A stretch of DNA of 64,000 nt from Euglena gracilis. Its lineage: Eukaryota; Euglenida; Euglenophyceae; Euglenales. The notes under the pieces were generated by a model. It saw only the letters and a list, made by a program, of their open reading frames with translations. It was not told the DNA's origin and ran no database searches. The translations under genes were made by a program, and so were the position numbers. The stretch's first letter is position 1; each line of letters opens with the position of its first letter. The stretch covers positions 4,892,504 through 4,956,503 of the forward strand of contig CP154957.1 of the NCBI GenBank assembly GCA_039621445.1. The letters are read 5' to 3'. Below are positions 30,001 to 41,845 of this stretch, piece after piece.

Positions 30001-32586
30001 ATTTTGACTTCGTCACATTATGTCCAAAATCATATGGTTGGGTGGGTTTGGGGTTTATTTTGGAAGGTTGGGTGTCTTTTGACCAGCTGTTCCCTGGTCC
30101 ACCAGCGCCCGTTCGGCTGACCAAGCAAGCGGACAACCAAGAAGTTAGGAAACTGGATTTGCATTGTCTGGTGGTTTTTTTAGTGGGATGTTTAGTGAGA
30201 TTGTTCCCCCCCCCCACGGGAGCCCATCCCATTTCCCATGGCCCATGGCCTATTCCCCTGACTTAAAGTCCTCGCATCCGGGGCTGCCTGCCCAACCACC
30301 AGCTTGCGGGGGCCCAGCTGTCTCTGCCGCCTGTAGAACGAGCCGCAGCCCAACAAGGTGCTGTTCGTGGAGCAGCTCCCGGCGCGAGACGACACGCAGC
30401 AGATGCTGACGGTGCTGTTCCAGAATTTCCAGGGCTTCCGCGAGGTACAGCGCGGTTCTGGGGGGGGGCCGAAATGGTCTGGTCTGGGGAAACCCTGATG
30501 CTGGTAATTGGCACCCCTGCTCATTTTGTGGTGGGCAGAATCAAGGGAACCTGAAAGTCTCACCCTTCTGAGCTCGATGTCTGCATATATTCGTGTGCAG
30601 GCCATCTAGGAATTATATATATATATATATATTTTTTCATCCATTTGTATGGCATTTTCCAGGCCCGTGCACAACATGCCTTTTTGGGATACCCGGGCAT
30701 GAAAGCAGGAACATTTCTGGCGGTGAGTGATGAACAAGATTTGAAACAAGTCAAGCGAACAGATTGTGGCAGAAGCAATCCTTTCCAACGAACACACCCC
30801 TCTAAAGATTTGGCATAACCCCCCCCCCCCAATATAAAACTACCCAGCTTTATATTTGGACGGGATTTCAAGCCCTTGGGGGGGGCTTTATATTTGGGGG
30901 TGCTTTATCTTTAGGGGGGGATCAAACTTTTTGTGGTGGCTTCAATTGTCGTCAAATACCAACTTTTATGCCAAATTTTCGGTGTGCCTCCTATTTTCCC
31001 CAAAAATGTGCAATTATTATGCAAGATGGAGCATTTCTGGTGAGAAAATGTTGTATCCACCTGAAATGTTTCAACTTTTTCCTGAATGCCACCATCGTCT
31101 GGGTCCACAACTGGGGGGGGGGGCATTATATTTGGGCAGCAAAACCAAACCCCCTGGGGGGGGCTTTATATTGGGGGAGGGTTTCCTGGGTCAGCCGAGC
31201 AGAAGAACCAAACCAAGGCCATCAAAATTGTACACCACCCTGCGGACAGACAATAAACAAGCTCCCTGGAGAAAATAGCAATGTCAGAGCCGAAAATGAT
31301 GGAAATGTTGAATGACCCATAAATAATAGCAATGTCAGACCTGAAAATGATGGAAGCCTCATCGAAGTTCTGGCTGTCGATGTGAGCAATGGCATGTGTG
31401 TGTGTGTGCATGCATATACCACAAGAGCAGTCGCTTGGTTCTTCCAGAGGACTTCACATGATACTCCTATATAAGATATATTTGTCTGCGCAACAACAAC
31501 AAGCAGCAAAGCTGCGTAAGGATCGTTGCAATCCACTTTTCAAAAGGATTGGCCCACGGCCCTCCAGCTTTCAATGCATTGGCTGAAATGAGTCTCAGGG
31601 ATGCAAGCTGGAAACGTGGACCTTCAGGATGTTTGTTAACCCCCCCCCCCAAATGACCTGACGGGGCCCTTGCTCCTGGCAGTGGCCGAATAACTTGGCG
31701 GGGGGAGGAGTGACATGGCCCCCCCCCCTTTTTAAGGCAGAATTCTTTTACAACGCTGAAAAAAAGGCCCAAATAACCTGGCACGGGGGTAGGGCCAGTA
31801 GTTGGTTCCAATAACCTGGCACCCTGCCAGGTTATTTGGGGGGGTATTGAAACAAAAACCACTCAAATTTTGGCACCGCCCCCCCCCCCAAACAGGTGCG
31901 GCTGCCTCCCTCCAACACCACGGTGGCCTTCGTGGAGTTTGACTCCGAGATGACGTCCGCCTACGCGATGAGCAGCCTGCAGGGGTTCCAGATCATGCCG
32001 GGCAGGCTTCCCCCCGTTGAGGGCGGTGAAGTGTCTCGTCGGCATATTTTTCACCGGGGAAAGGATTTTCAACCAGGGCAGAGGCATGTGCCAAGTCCTA
32101 AATTTGCACGGAAACTATGTGCAAAAATTACATAACTCCCTTGCATAGAGGGCGGGTTTTTCACAAGAGCAGGGTGTAAGAAGAAGATTACCCCTCTTCC
32201 CGTGCCGGAGCCATCGTCTACTACAAGAGCACCACTCCACTGAAGGGAACAAAATCTCAAAGAAAATCCTGCTCAAGGACAGCCTCCCCCCCAATAGCAA
32301 TCATTTGTTACTTGCTCCCCCCCCCGAGTGTTGGGAGCAGATCATCGTTGTATTGGGATCACTTGCCCACGGTGACAAAGTTGCTGAGGCCATTTTGACC
32401 AAGGGCAACGGATATTTTCAGGGTGCAGCGTTGACCGGTTTCCTAGCCTTTACCCACAGCATCTTTCCCCCATGTGTGTTTACCGCCCCGACTCGGGGGA
32501 GACGTCCGTGTGCCGCCCACAGCATTACTTCCGGAGGCAGCCTGGTGGCGGGGCACGAGCTGAAGGTGAGCTACGCCAAGAAATGA
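27040..32586 (+). CDS. SNRPB2/SNRPA-like: U1A/U2B''-type spliceosomal RRM protein, seven exons
   Basis: Exons: 27040-27121, 27567-27668, 28198-28271, 29251-29403, 30337-30444, 31896-32001, 32537-32586, together 224 residues, the size of human U2B''. RRM1 has HCIYIRNINEKVKRD (RNP2), ELLKQLWAVFQQFGEILDIC and RGQAWVVF (RNP1), then FRDISSAAAALQQMQGYMFH. After it come SKQKSDAIAKLDGTYVERKK and a Lys/Arg-rich linker. RRM2 has NKVLFVEQLPARDD, LFQNFQGFREVRLPPSNTTV and AFVEF, ending HELKVSYAKK-stop. These proteins bind U1 or U2 snRNA stem-loops; which one cannot be told here. Introns 1, 3, 4 and 5 are GT-AG. Intron 2 fits the family only as GT...CA or TA...AG. Intron 6 is best read as GC-AG within a GGCAG direct repeat. 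The ATG follows a CACAG that may be the acceptor for a leader or 5' UTR exon. Confidence 0.93.
27994..28101. repeat. (CA)n microsatellite in U1A/U2B'' intron 2
   Basis: ACACAC repeats with CACGCATG interruptions, ending about 97 bases before exon 3. Confidence 0.9.
28305..28362. repeat. (GT)n microsatellite in U1A/U2B'' intron 3
   Basis: GCGCGTGTGTGTGTG repeats starting about 35 bases after exon 3. It is complementary in the transcript to the (CA)n tract on the other side of the exon. Confidence 0.9.
28430..28722. mobile_element. CTTATTTTTGG-subtype foldback-related element
   Basis: Carries TTCGGCGCTTTGCATCATGT, GGCAATTTTTCAGG and GCGCCGTCAGGGG, and ends GGGGGGGTCTTATTTTTGG. A clearly homologous segment of about 230 bp lies at 62130-62345. 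It sits inside intron 3 of the U1A/U2B'' gene. Confidence 0.6.
30817..31182. mobile_element. C-run/G-run foldback element, TTTATATTTGG subtype
   Basis: Left CCCCCCCCCCAATATAAAACT, then repeated CTTTATATTTGGGG words, right GGGGGGGCTTTATATTGGGG. It lies in intron 5 of the U1A/U2B'' gene. Related copy at 58935-59145. Confidence 0.6.
31630..31846. mobile_element. C-run/G-run foldback element, AATAACTTGGC subtype
   Basis: Left TTAACCCCCCCCC then CAAATGACCTGACGGGG, internal AATAACTTGGCGGGGGGAGG, right GCCAGGTTATTTGGGGGGG. Copies of the same subtype are at 38219-38690 and 63500-63627. TTAA abuts the left end. Confidence 0.65.
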
Positions 32587-32589
32587 GCT

Positions 32590-34445
32590 GCTCCCGCTGA
32601 TGTGCTCGTGGCTCTGGTTTTGCAGCTGACTTGCCTGCACTTCGGACTGTGCACTGACCGTCACAGGTTCCCCCCTCCCCCGCACCAAATGTGCTATGCG
32701 CCCAAACGAGGCAACTGACTGCCAGCGTACGCTTCTGAACCAGCCGGCAGAGAGTGAGGTCGATGCAGCTGGTTGAGCCTTGGCCAGAGTAAAGCCCACC
32801 CATATATATGTATATACGCACACACACGCACACACACACACACATATATATATATACACGTGTGTGTATATATGCATATATACCGCCAGTGAAGGCAAGT
32901 GCGCAGCTTCAACGCTTCGTGAACCCCTCAGCCAGCTTTGACAGGTGTCATTTCTGATACCTGTGGGTATAAAATTAGGTGAGGTGGGTGTGGAAAGTTG
33001 ACCCCGGGTGGGGCGAACCCTGAGTGCTGAGAGAAGCACTCAGGCAAGTTTGCCAGAGGTGATGTCAATATCTGATAATGACAATCCGCAGCAAATAGGA
33101 AATTGCCACCCTCGGCAGATGCTAACCGCCCAAAAATAAGAACCATCCTAAAAGTGTGTGAGAATGAACCCCAAAAAATGCGATTTTTGACATTTTTTTT
33201 GAGTTTCTCCCATTTTTCAGGCGTGAAATTGCATTTTTATGCGACAGCTTTTGCTCTTCAACAAATATTGTGCTTTTTGGACCTATTTTTGGACCCTTCC
33301 AACAGAAGTTTTTTCCCGGCCGAATTCCAAAATAGGACCCCTTCGGAAATTTAAGCAACGGACCGAAAACGTTGACACGGGGTTTCTAATTTGGGGGAGG
33401 GGTGTTACGTCCAAATTGAAGCGCATTGCACACCACCATCGGCCGAGACTCTGCTGATTGTCGCAGCGCATTTCCGTCTGACACTCAGACAGCAGCCACC
33501 TGGTGAATTCTGGCTGTCCTGTCATGTTGGATGGTTGATGCCGGGCTGGCTGACACAAGCCTGGGGTTCCCTGAGGGATTTTGACTCAGGGCTGCCCCTT
33601 GTCCCTCAGCATCGGCCAAATGATTGATTTTCGACCCAAACAAGGTCGAAAATCAACCGCCAGAAAAAATATGTTTGGATTAAGATGTGTGGGCCAGTTG
33701 CATATGCTGGGAACCAATCATTCCTAGTGTTGAACTGTCTGCGCTGAAATACCCCAAAGTGTCCCCATGTTCCCGGGCACCTTGTATCAGACAGCAGAGC
33801 TTTGTAGTTTTTCCTCTGAATTCTTCAAAGTTGTATTTATTGTCTGCTCAAAATGTTTGACTCATTTCCATTTTTTTTGACAGTCATTTGGCTTAATCTC
33901 ATTCCCGAACTGTTGTTTTCTCCAGTTCTCGCCTCATTTGGGTCATTTTGGGGGGGGGTTCCAAGTGAGGTGGGCAGTAATAACTGGAGGTTCAGTGTGT
34001 AGCCAGAAGGGGTCCATAAGGATGCCCTTTTTCGCTGCTATGGTGTGTATAACAAGGTATTTTGTATTATGGTTTTTTGCCAACACCATATGGGCTGGTA
34101 TCTCTTTGTTTTTCTTTAAGTGCACCATGTGATTTTTGGCAGATTTTGTCCTCGTGTTTCTCAGCTTTTTCTCTGACAATTAGAATCGTTATATGTTCAT
34201 AATAAGCATTATCATTATCATGATCATGATCATCATTATCCTTATCATCATCATTCTCGTTACAATCAGAACCTTAGCGAGTAAACCATACGGTGATTTT
34301 GCTAAAGCAAAATTTATTCTACAAGTATTCTTTTCTTTTTCTTTTCATCCGGGACGGGTACAATGGCATGTGCAGTATCACGTGGGCCCAAAAGCAAGCA
34401 AGTGACCCAAGAAAAAACCCGGACCGTGACTTCAGGGCGACTGAA
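32590..34445. other. Spacer downstream of the U1A/U2B'' gene
   Basis: 3' flank with a CA/TA microsatellite (32810-32885). Open frames at 33391-33627 and elsewhere lack coding bias or splice context. A TGATCATGATCATCATTATC-like simple repeat sits near 34200-34265. Confidence 0.4.
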
Positions 34446-34452
34446 GACCTAA

Positions 34453-34881
34453 ACCCCCCCCCCTAATAAGTGCACGGGTGCGCGCATTTTAAGGACGTAG
34501 TTTCGGACCCCAAGGGGTGCGCACTTATTAGGGCAGTGCGCACTTTTTAGAGCAAAGCCAAAAATACTGACATTACACCCACTCTTTTTCAATTTCCCCC
34601 CCAATTTTGTGATTTCAAGCTTTTCAAGCGATTTCAAGCTATGAGTCAAGTGATTATGTGTCAAATGTGTCAAATTTGGGCCTGGACGATAGAAATATTC
34701 GGTCTGAGAAGGACAGTTCTGAGAATTGTGTGTGCTTTCCGACCTGAGATATGACAGTGATTTCTCCTTTGGGGGGGGGTGCGCACTTTATAGGGAGGTA
34801 GTTTCGGACCCTTGGGGGGGGTGCACTTATTAGGGCACTGCGCACAATTAGGGCACTGCGCACTTATTAGGGGGGGGGTTT
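34453..34881. mobile_element. C-run/G-run foldback element, AAGTGCRC subtype
   Basis: TAAA, C run, CTAATAAGTGCACGGGTGCG at the left; GCGCACTTATTAGGGGGGGG and TTTA at the right. Internal GTAGTTTCGGACCCCAAGG occurs twice. The closest copy is at 43025-43411, with a shorter one at 63284-63372. Confidence 0.75.
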
Positions 34882-34917
34882 ATGCCACCTGGTGAAACCA
34901 GCGACTGAGCGAATGAA

Positions 34918-34918
34918 A

Positions 34919-34950
<32 letters not shown>

Positions 34951-35060
34951 ACAATAATACATTAATATACAGTAATATTAATATATAATAATAACATTAA
35001 CATATAATAATATTAATATATATATATATTAATATAGAATATGTATCAATAAAAATAATA
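34918..35060. repeat. (AAT)n/TA-rich simple repeat
   Basis: ATAATAATAATA followed by degenerate TATTAATATA sequence. No other feature. Confidence 0.85.
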
Positions 35061-35394
35061 AATTCAGCGATTATAACTAATCCAAGGTGATGGTTGGGTC
35101 CAAGCAGGGGGGGGTCGTAATGGGGGGGGTGATAGAGGGCCTCCGGAGTACATTTCGTCAGACCGACATTTCCGGAAACAATGTACGTTTTCTCGAGATA
35201 TTTTCGAAAAATTGATCTTTTGACCGAGATTTGGACCCCGGCGAAACGGCGAAATGGCACAGTCGGAAGAGGGGGAGGGTATTACGTTTTTGATTCAGTG
35301 GTGGGAGACAGGGGCACGAGAGCTGGGGAAACCCGATGCGCCGTCTCTGGTCCTGGGTGGGTGCAGTCTCAGGCGCTTCCCTCGCGTCCATCTG

Positions 35395-35847
35395 TCACTC
35401 TCCAGCCCTTTGCCCTCCGCCTTCCTCGGTGGTCGGTCCTGCCACCCCCGTGCCCCGGCGGCGGATGCGGCAGCGGCGCGGTGAGGCGGAAGGCCGGCCG
35501 TACAATGAACCCGGCGATGGGCCAGCGCCATTGACGGCCTCAAAATCTTTGCTCTGGTTATTGTCATTGAGGGTGTCATGTGCCTCCTCGGGGAAACTAC
35601 CCTCTGAGTTGCTTTCATTTGCCCCCTGTGTCATACCCTTTTCCTCCGCCGAACCTGCACTCTGACGATTTTGTGAAAGATTTATGTGTTGTTTTCGAAG
35701 CACCTTCTTTGAAAATGGTGCAGACAATGTTGCGAAAAGGATTGCGGACATCACTTCCGTGCTTCTGTTTACGCATGTGTTTTTTGTGTCGGCAGAGGAC
35801 CGAAATTTCTCCATTTCTTTCTGGAAAGCTGCCCTCTGACCCCGCAC
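35395..35847 (-). CDS. Uncertain 150-residue open frame
   Basis: A minus-strand frame rich in Ser, Asn, Gln and charged residues (for example QRAAFQKEMEKFRSSADTK). It is longer than chance frames nearby, but there is no recognisable domain, conserved motif or splice context. It could be an exon, a degraded mobile-element fragment or chance. Confidence 0.25.
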   Translation of the reverse strand: MRGQRAAFQKEMEKFRSSADTKNTCVNRSTEVMSAILFATLSAPFSKKVLRKQHINLSQNRQSAGSAEEKGMTQGANESNSEGSFPEEAHDTLNDNNQSKDFEAVNGAGPSPGSLYGRPSASPRRCRIRRRGTGVAGPTTEEGGGQRAGE

Positions 35848-36049
35848 TTACTGACCTGTCGTCATAGGGTCGTATCTCCTACGGCCAAGACCATTTCCCC
35901 GCTGACCCAAGGCACAAACGGATATTTTTGTTCAAGGGCCTCTCTTTAACATCCGCCTCTGCCCATTCTCTACCCATACCCATTGTCAAGGGAGGTCTGG
36001 TAGGAAGATTTTTTTTAACAAGGACCTCCCCCTATGTAATACACTGAAA

Positions 36050-36250
36050 ACCCTGTAAGTGAGAGAACCTTTGTGAGTGTGTCATATGGTATGGCTCGAT
36101 GGGCCATGGTTCCAGGATGCCAGAAATCAATTATTTGCTTGGGACCTGATTGTTCCGAAGAATGTTGACTTTTCGCCCATTTTTCTGTATTTATGGTCGA
36201 ATGTACCAGGACACGGTTCTTTTTCATTAAGGTTTTTTTCCGTTCAGGAT
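36050..36250 (+). mobile_element. Diverged hAT-like MITE core
   Basis: Family words TGGTTCCAGGATGCCAGAAATCA, TTGACTTTTCGCCCATTTTTC and ACCAGGACACGG are present. The termini are not recognisable. Confidence 0.4.
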
Positions 36251-36499
36251 TGTGGCCCCAAGGGGGACTGGGATCTTTGGGCTTGGGTGGACTTGGACTC
36301 AACCCAGCCAATCTGCAAAAAAAAAATCGGGTAAAAACAATTGGGACAGCGGAGTTCGTTTTTTTTTTTTAAGATAGCGGCCATCATGCCCAAGTATGCA
36401 GTTGAATGGCTTCGGGGTCCATTGGTTGGCCAGTTTTCGCCGACCAAACCCCTCAGGATCGAGCCACACACCGCCCCTGCCACCAGTCCCATCGCTGCC

Positions 36500-39400
36500 G
36501 GCAACCGGTGTCGTGGCGGACCACCATGCCAAGCCGGCCCGGCCTGCCTGGAGGCGGCTGTGGGACCGCATGGTGGCGCTGGCCTTCGTGCCCAGGGTTT
36601 GTCCCCCAACTGCAGGTGCGGCGACTGGGGCTCAAAATGTGGGCATTGCCTGTCTGGTGGTGAGAGTACCGGTGGGGGTGAACCAAGGTGATCCTGGGGT
36701 GTCGTGGCAGCGGTGGTGACAATATTCGGGTTCGTTGGTTTTCGATTTTTAATACTGATGAGCAATCTCATCACACAGTTGTGTTCTTCTTGCAAATGTT
36801 TCAGAAGAAGCTTGAGTGGAAGAGAATTGCGGTCTGTCACTATTACGTTGCAAAGTTTGTTGTCTCGCTAGTGAGAATTGATTTGCTAGTGAGAGGTGAT
36901 TCGCTTCACAGTACCCAGTTGCTGTTGCAGTTCAAGCCATTAAAGGATGGAGGTGCAACATCAGCAGAACTCGAAGAACGAACCCCCCCCCAAATCATTT
37001 TGCCCTGCAAAGTTAGTGGACCGATCTTTTTGGCGTCGACCCCCTGCAAAGTTATTTGGGCAGTACCCAAAGCCATTGATGGACCCATTGGCGACTTTTT
37101 CTTAAAGAAGTTTGTTGTCATATGCTGTTTAAAAGTAATTGTCATAATTCAATGTTTCAGTTCATTAAACAACAGAGCATTATTGCATTTCAGATGAATT
37201 TTTGTGCTTACCACCTCTTGATTTCCCAAAGAGACGTATCATTTCTCACAGTTTTTGCTTAGCAAAGGAGGGGAGAGTTATTTGGACCATTCTTTTTCGG
37301 CCTTCCCCCCCGCTGCAAAGTTATTTGGGCATGCAAAGCAAGAGGGCACTGCAGACTTATTTGGGGGGGGGTGGAACTAGTTCCACCACCCCTTCGAGAA
37401 CATAACGGGTAGTGGTTCTGTGCTTCAATTGGGGGGAGGGGTTAGGGACACTCCATCGGCATGAAAGGAAAAAACCTCCAGCAATTGAGTTGGAATTTTG
37501 TTGATGGTGAATAGCAACGAGCTGGAGCCTTGAACCCATTACAATTTAAATTTTGTATTTTTTAAAGGCCATTCTCCGCGCAAACATTTTCCAAGTGGTG
37601 CAAAAAAAAACAATCTGACACCCGCAATATTTTACACAGTTTTATCCATAATTTAACCGCCCCAACTTGTGGATCCCCCATACCAGAGCATTTACCGTAT
37701 TATAGTCAAAAAGGGAAGTACTGTAGATTACAGCAAAGTATCCGGGAGTTTTGTTTAGCAATGAATGCGATTGTGAAAAAAGAAATGGGATTCGCAAACA
37801 ATGACCACGACCCTGCCCATCAATGGAGTGGGCACATGGATGGGCTCTGCGTAGCACCGTCGTGACCCGCTCTGGTGCTGCTGCTGACCGTCTACGTCGT
37901 GTACGCAGCTGACTTGCTGCCTGTGATGCTGTACTCCCGCAAGGTCTTCCGCGGGGTGATGTACATGAACCAGGGCAGGGTACATCACCGTTGCACACGT
38001 CTAATCTCTGCCCCCCCGACTTGTTTTTTGTTTTTGTTTTTTATTTTATTTTCAATTTCTTTTCCAGAAGAGAGTGTCCAGCAACCAACCCTCCCAAACC
38101 TTCACAAATAAAATCCTGGCCTTTTTTGGTTGGCAGAGTGCCCAAACTCGGTTCAGCGAGGGGGAAGGACCAACCAATATGGTTCCAGTGATTTGCTCCC
38201 GCCAATCTCCCTCCCCCTAAGCCCCCCCCCCCAAATAACTTGGCGGGACCCTTGCTCCTGGCAGTGGCCGAAATAACTTGGCGGGGGGAGGGGCAAAAAA
38301 GACGGTTCCAGTAACTTGGCACCCCCCTTTTTAGGCAACATTCCTTTACTGCGGGGGGGGGGGGGAAATTGGAGGCCGAAAAATTTGATTGGGAAAAAAT
38401 TGGCGTCCAGAAATCCTGCCAGTTTTTTCCCATTTTCCCCCGATGTTTTGGTCGCCACGGCAGAAACGCTGCCATAACTGGCCGTTTTCGCACACAAAAT
38501 CCTGCCCGTTTTTCCCGGGCCGTTTTCAGGTTTGGCCCCAATTTTGTCGGCTTCCATAGCCCCAATTCCCCCCCCCCCCCCGGTACGACGCTGAAAAAAG
38601 GAACCAAATAACCTGGCAGGGGGGGGGCAGGGCCAAAAGTTGGTTCCAATAGTCTGGCGCCCCGCCCGGTTATTTGGGGGGGTTAGTTATTTGACCGTTG
38701 CTGTCTCACCCACCACAGCTTGATGTAGTGCCTGTTGGCTTCCCTCCCAGACAGCAACGGGGGGTACTGCATTCCCTGCTGCCGGTCTCCTCGCGTTCAC
38801 CGTCCACGTCGCGATCGGGGCGTTCTCTTTTTCCTGGTGGTGTACCCAACTTCCGCTTTGGTTTGGCGGTTGGAAGAGTGCAACTCGGTTGATGATTTGC
38901 TCCCCCCCTCTTTTAGCCCCCCCCCCAAACCCCCCCCTTGCACCCTGCTCCGGTTTTGGAGACTTTCCATTACGAGGCAAAACCTTTATCCAACCCCACA
39001 ATTCCCGGCGGGGGGAAATTGGAGGCCGAAAATTTGATTCCGTTTTTTTTTTTTTTTTCCCCCCCTCAATTTTTTTTGGGGGCCATAAGGACCTTATTGG
39101 GACAAAAATCCTGCCAATCCGTTTTTTTTTTTTTGGCTGGAGTTGCCAAATTTTTTCCCATTCCATGCCCCCCCCCCCCCCGGCCGGCAGGGGGCAAAGT
39201 GGTTGCAGGGGCCCGCCCTGGTTCCGGGTGGTATTATTTGACCGTTGGTGCACCCTCACCACACCCTGTCTGTGGCTTCCCTCCAGACAGCAACGTGGTT
39301 CCCTTTGGCTTCTCCTCCCACGTCGACGCACTTTTCCTCGGTCCATGGTTCCACCTCCGTGCTTGCTTGAAAGGTTGGCATCGGGGGCAGTTGTGGGAGT

Positions 39401-41472
39401 GGTGATGCTTAACCATGACCATAACTTTCCCGAAAGAGCGCGAAAAAACATTACGTGGATTAGAACATCCACGTTTTTGCCATGACGAAGTGGCCCACCT
39501 TGCTCAGTGAAATCAGTGGTGGGGTGCTACTAGATTTATGGATATTATAACAAATAAGCAATAAAAACAGCAAAAGAAAAACTTTGGGGGTAACAGCCAA
39601 CTTGGAGAGCCCAATGAAAAACCCAGACCAGATAACCTTGTCATTTACAACTGAAAAGAACTGCCAAACTTGAGGTATTTGGAGCATTTTATGGCCTTCT
39701 TTTGTCCCATCTTGTGACATTAGATGGACATAGGTGACATAGTGGGAGAGGTGGCGAAGTGGGCCTAGGGTTCCCACCTTAGCCGACATTCTACCTCACC
39801 CAAAGATTATTTTGACACACATGATGACCACACATTGTATGACGTATGATAGTATTAGTTTAGGGTTAATAGGTTAGTGTTAGGGTTACAATAACATTTT
39901 TTGCTGAATCTGGGCAGTTAAGCCATATTTTAGGTCCGAGAAAGCCCGAAATTAGACCGAAATTCCCGCCCAAATTTGGACCTAATTTTTAATTGTGAGC
40001 CAAATCTGAACTCTAACTCTAAGTTTATTTTGAAAGTGCTTAATCCATTTATGTGATAAATCTGACTAATATCTGAATGTTTTCAAGGGATTTGCCTTTC
40101 TTTTCAACGCATTTCTCTTCGCCAAGTCTTTTTTGTTTTGGGCCTTGACACAGAGGGAAAGCTAAGCGGAGGTTGGAAAACCTTTCCCTCTTCCTCAACC
40201 TCTACCTCTATTTCTCTGCCCTATCCAGCCCTGCACGCGGTCAATTTCAAACTGCTTCTTGGGAGCAGTTTTTAAAAACCTCAACGTCAGTTCAGAGTCT
40301 GTCCGGAGGCCTGGTGCTGTGCCACCGACAAAGAAAAATTCCGCAGGTCATTTGGGCCTCTAAAACTGCTGTGGTGCTGCCACGTGGTCAGTGACTTGGT
40401 GGATGGTCGAAGCTGACTAATCGATTTGCCCGCCCGAAATTGGACGACCCTTCAGAAAATTTTACGCAGACATTAGTTTTAAGCCGAAACGGACCAGCCT
40501 ACGGCCCAAATTTAGGCATCAGCAATGGAAGCTGTGAAAAATCATTTCTTGGCACCTGAAAAATCAAAATAAACAACACTTTCAGGTTTTATCTGAAAAA
40601 CTGAGTTTAAAAGTGCCGTTTACCCCCAGTATTTTAGTCCGAAAATGAGGCACAGTTCATTGGCTGAAATGGATGTGCCTGCTGCTTGAAAATCCCTATG
40701 TTCAGGGGGCATATATTGCAATATGCTGACACGCTTCATTTGACCTTCTCAGACTTTCAAGTTTTTAAAGTTTTTTAAGGGGTTTTTTTAAGTTTTTTAT
40801 CAAGGCATTTTGAAAATTTTGATAATTTTTAAGGCGTCTATTTTCCAAGGGCGGTCAAAGAGCCATCCAGGTATTGAACCAACGTCGGTTCTGGTTGAAA
40901 ATCAATAAGTTCAAAAAACCTTTGAAACCTTTTTGAAAATTGGGTGGATAGAAAATGTTCCAGCGATGCCAGAAATCAGCTTTTCCCCGGAGTTGACTTG
41001 TTTTTGCTGAGGTTTTGCGACGACTTCTTTGTTGCTCGAAATTCGAAAATTTTTCCAGGACGATTTTTTAAAGGTTTTAAGGTATTTTTGGCCAAAAAAA
41101 TTAAAAGGTTTTTAAGGCACCTCAAAAAAATAACGCCTGATTTTAACCTCTCCCTCCCCCCCCCCCCCCCCAAAAACGAAATCCATGTGTTTGGCATTGA
41201 TTTTGCACACCCAGGCTCACTGTCCCTACGAAGTAGGGCCCCCCACCAATGGGTCCCACTCGGTTATGGCTGCCATCCATGACTGCACTGAACATTCTTT
41301 TCAGCAGAAATGCCAGTGTATGTACTTGTGTATGCACCCTTGCCCAGAATATGTCTGAATCGGGAGGACAAAACCCCAGCCAGAAAAAGAAAGATCCAGT
41401 TTGGAATTTATCACACATTTTTTGTTTTCATTTTCATTTTTATTTTCATTTATTTTCATTTTCATTTTCATT

Positions 41473-41511
<39 letters not shown>

Positions 41512-41827
41512 TTTGTTGTTTTTTTATTCTTTATTCTTTTTTGACAACTCAATCCTATTTTGAGTGAAAATTCCAAATCAGGCGCCATTCTGCCATTGTG
41601 CCCTCCCACTGGGCAAAACCTCCCGCAAACCCCGTGTGGCCTCACGACTGCTGAGGTCTCGGGCAGCGGCCGGGCTCCATCCCCGCGCCATCCCCGTGGC
41701 CGCCGGCGCGGCCGCGGTCGGCTTCGTGCTGCTCACCGTCGCCCTGTGGCCCGTCTACCACATCCTCACCCCGGCTCTCATGCTGCTCCTGCTGTGGGGC
41801 GTCATCAACCTCGCTTGCCTGTACTGA
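36500..41827 (+). CDS. TMEM128: TMEM128-like multi-pass membrane protein with nonconventional introns
   Basis: Exon A (start uncertain, ends 36589) has ARPAWRRLWDRMVALAF. Exon B (37880-37967) has VLLTVYVVYAADLLPVML then YSRKVFRGVMYM. Exon C (38775 to about 38839) has PAAGLLAFTVHVAIG then VLFFLVV in the next frame, separated at a GGGG run (38817-38820) that probably lacks one G. The last exon (about 41652-41827) has HPRAIPVAAGAAAVGFVLLT then VALWPVYHILTPAL and a final hydrophobic helix. TMEM128 proteins have four membrane helices, a YP-ALIPI-like segment and a W-x-x-W/Y...TP tail, matched here in order and spacing. Introns A/B and B/C lack GT-AG. Cutting three bases before CAG and five after CTG gives in-frame joins AF-VLLT and VMYM-PAAG. 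The C/D border is unresolved. TMEM128 is an ER membrane protein of poorly known role. Confidence 0.7.
36981..37375. mobile_element. C-run/G-run foldback element, CAAAGTTATTTGG subtype
   Basis: Left CCCCCCCCAAATCATTTTG, two internal CTGCAAAGTTATTTGGGC words, right CAGACTTATTTGGGGGGGGG. It lies inside the first nonconventional intron of the TMEM128-like gene. Confidence 0.6.
38219..38692. mobile_element. C-run/G-run foldback element, AATAACTTGGC subtype, in TMEM128-like intron
   Basis: CTAAGCCCCCCCCCCAAATAA at the left, GGTTATTTGGGGGGGTTAG at the right. Internal AAATAACTTGGCGGGGGGAGG is shared with 31630-31846. It lies between exons B and C. Confidence 0.65.
39490..41550. other. Intron C of the TMEM128-like gene, low-complexity and repeat remnants
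   Basis: Contains a diverged hAT-like core (40930-41100) and a TTTCAT/TTTA microsatellite (41420-41520). I see no exon with coding bias. Confidence 0.4.
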
Positions 41828-41845
41828 CGCCCCCATATCGCCCAT

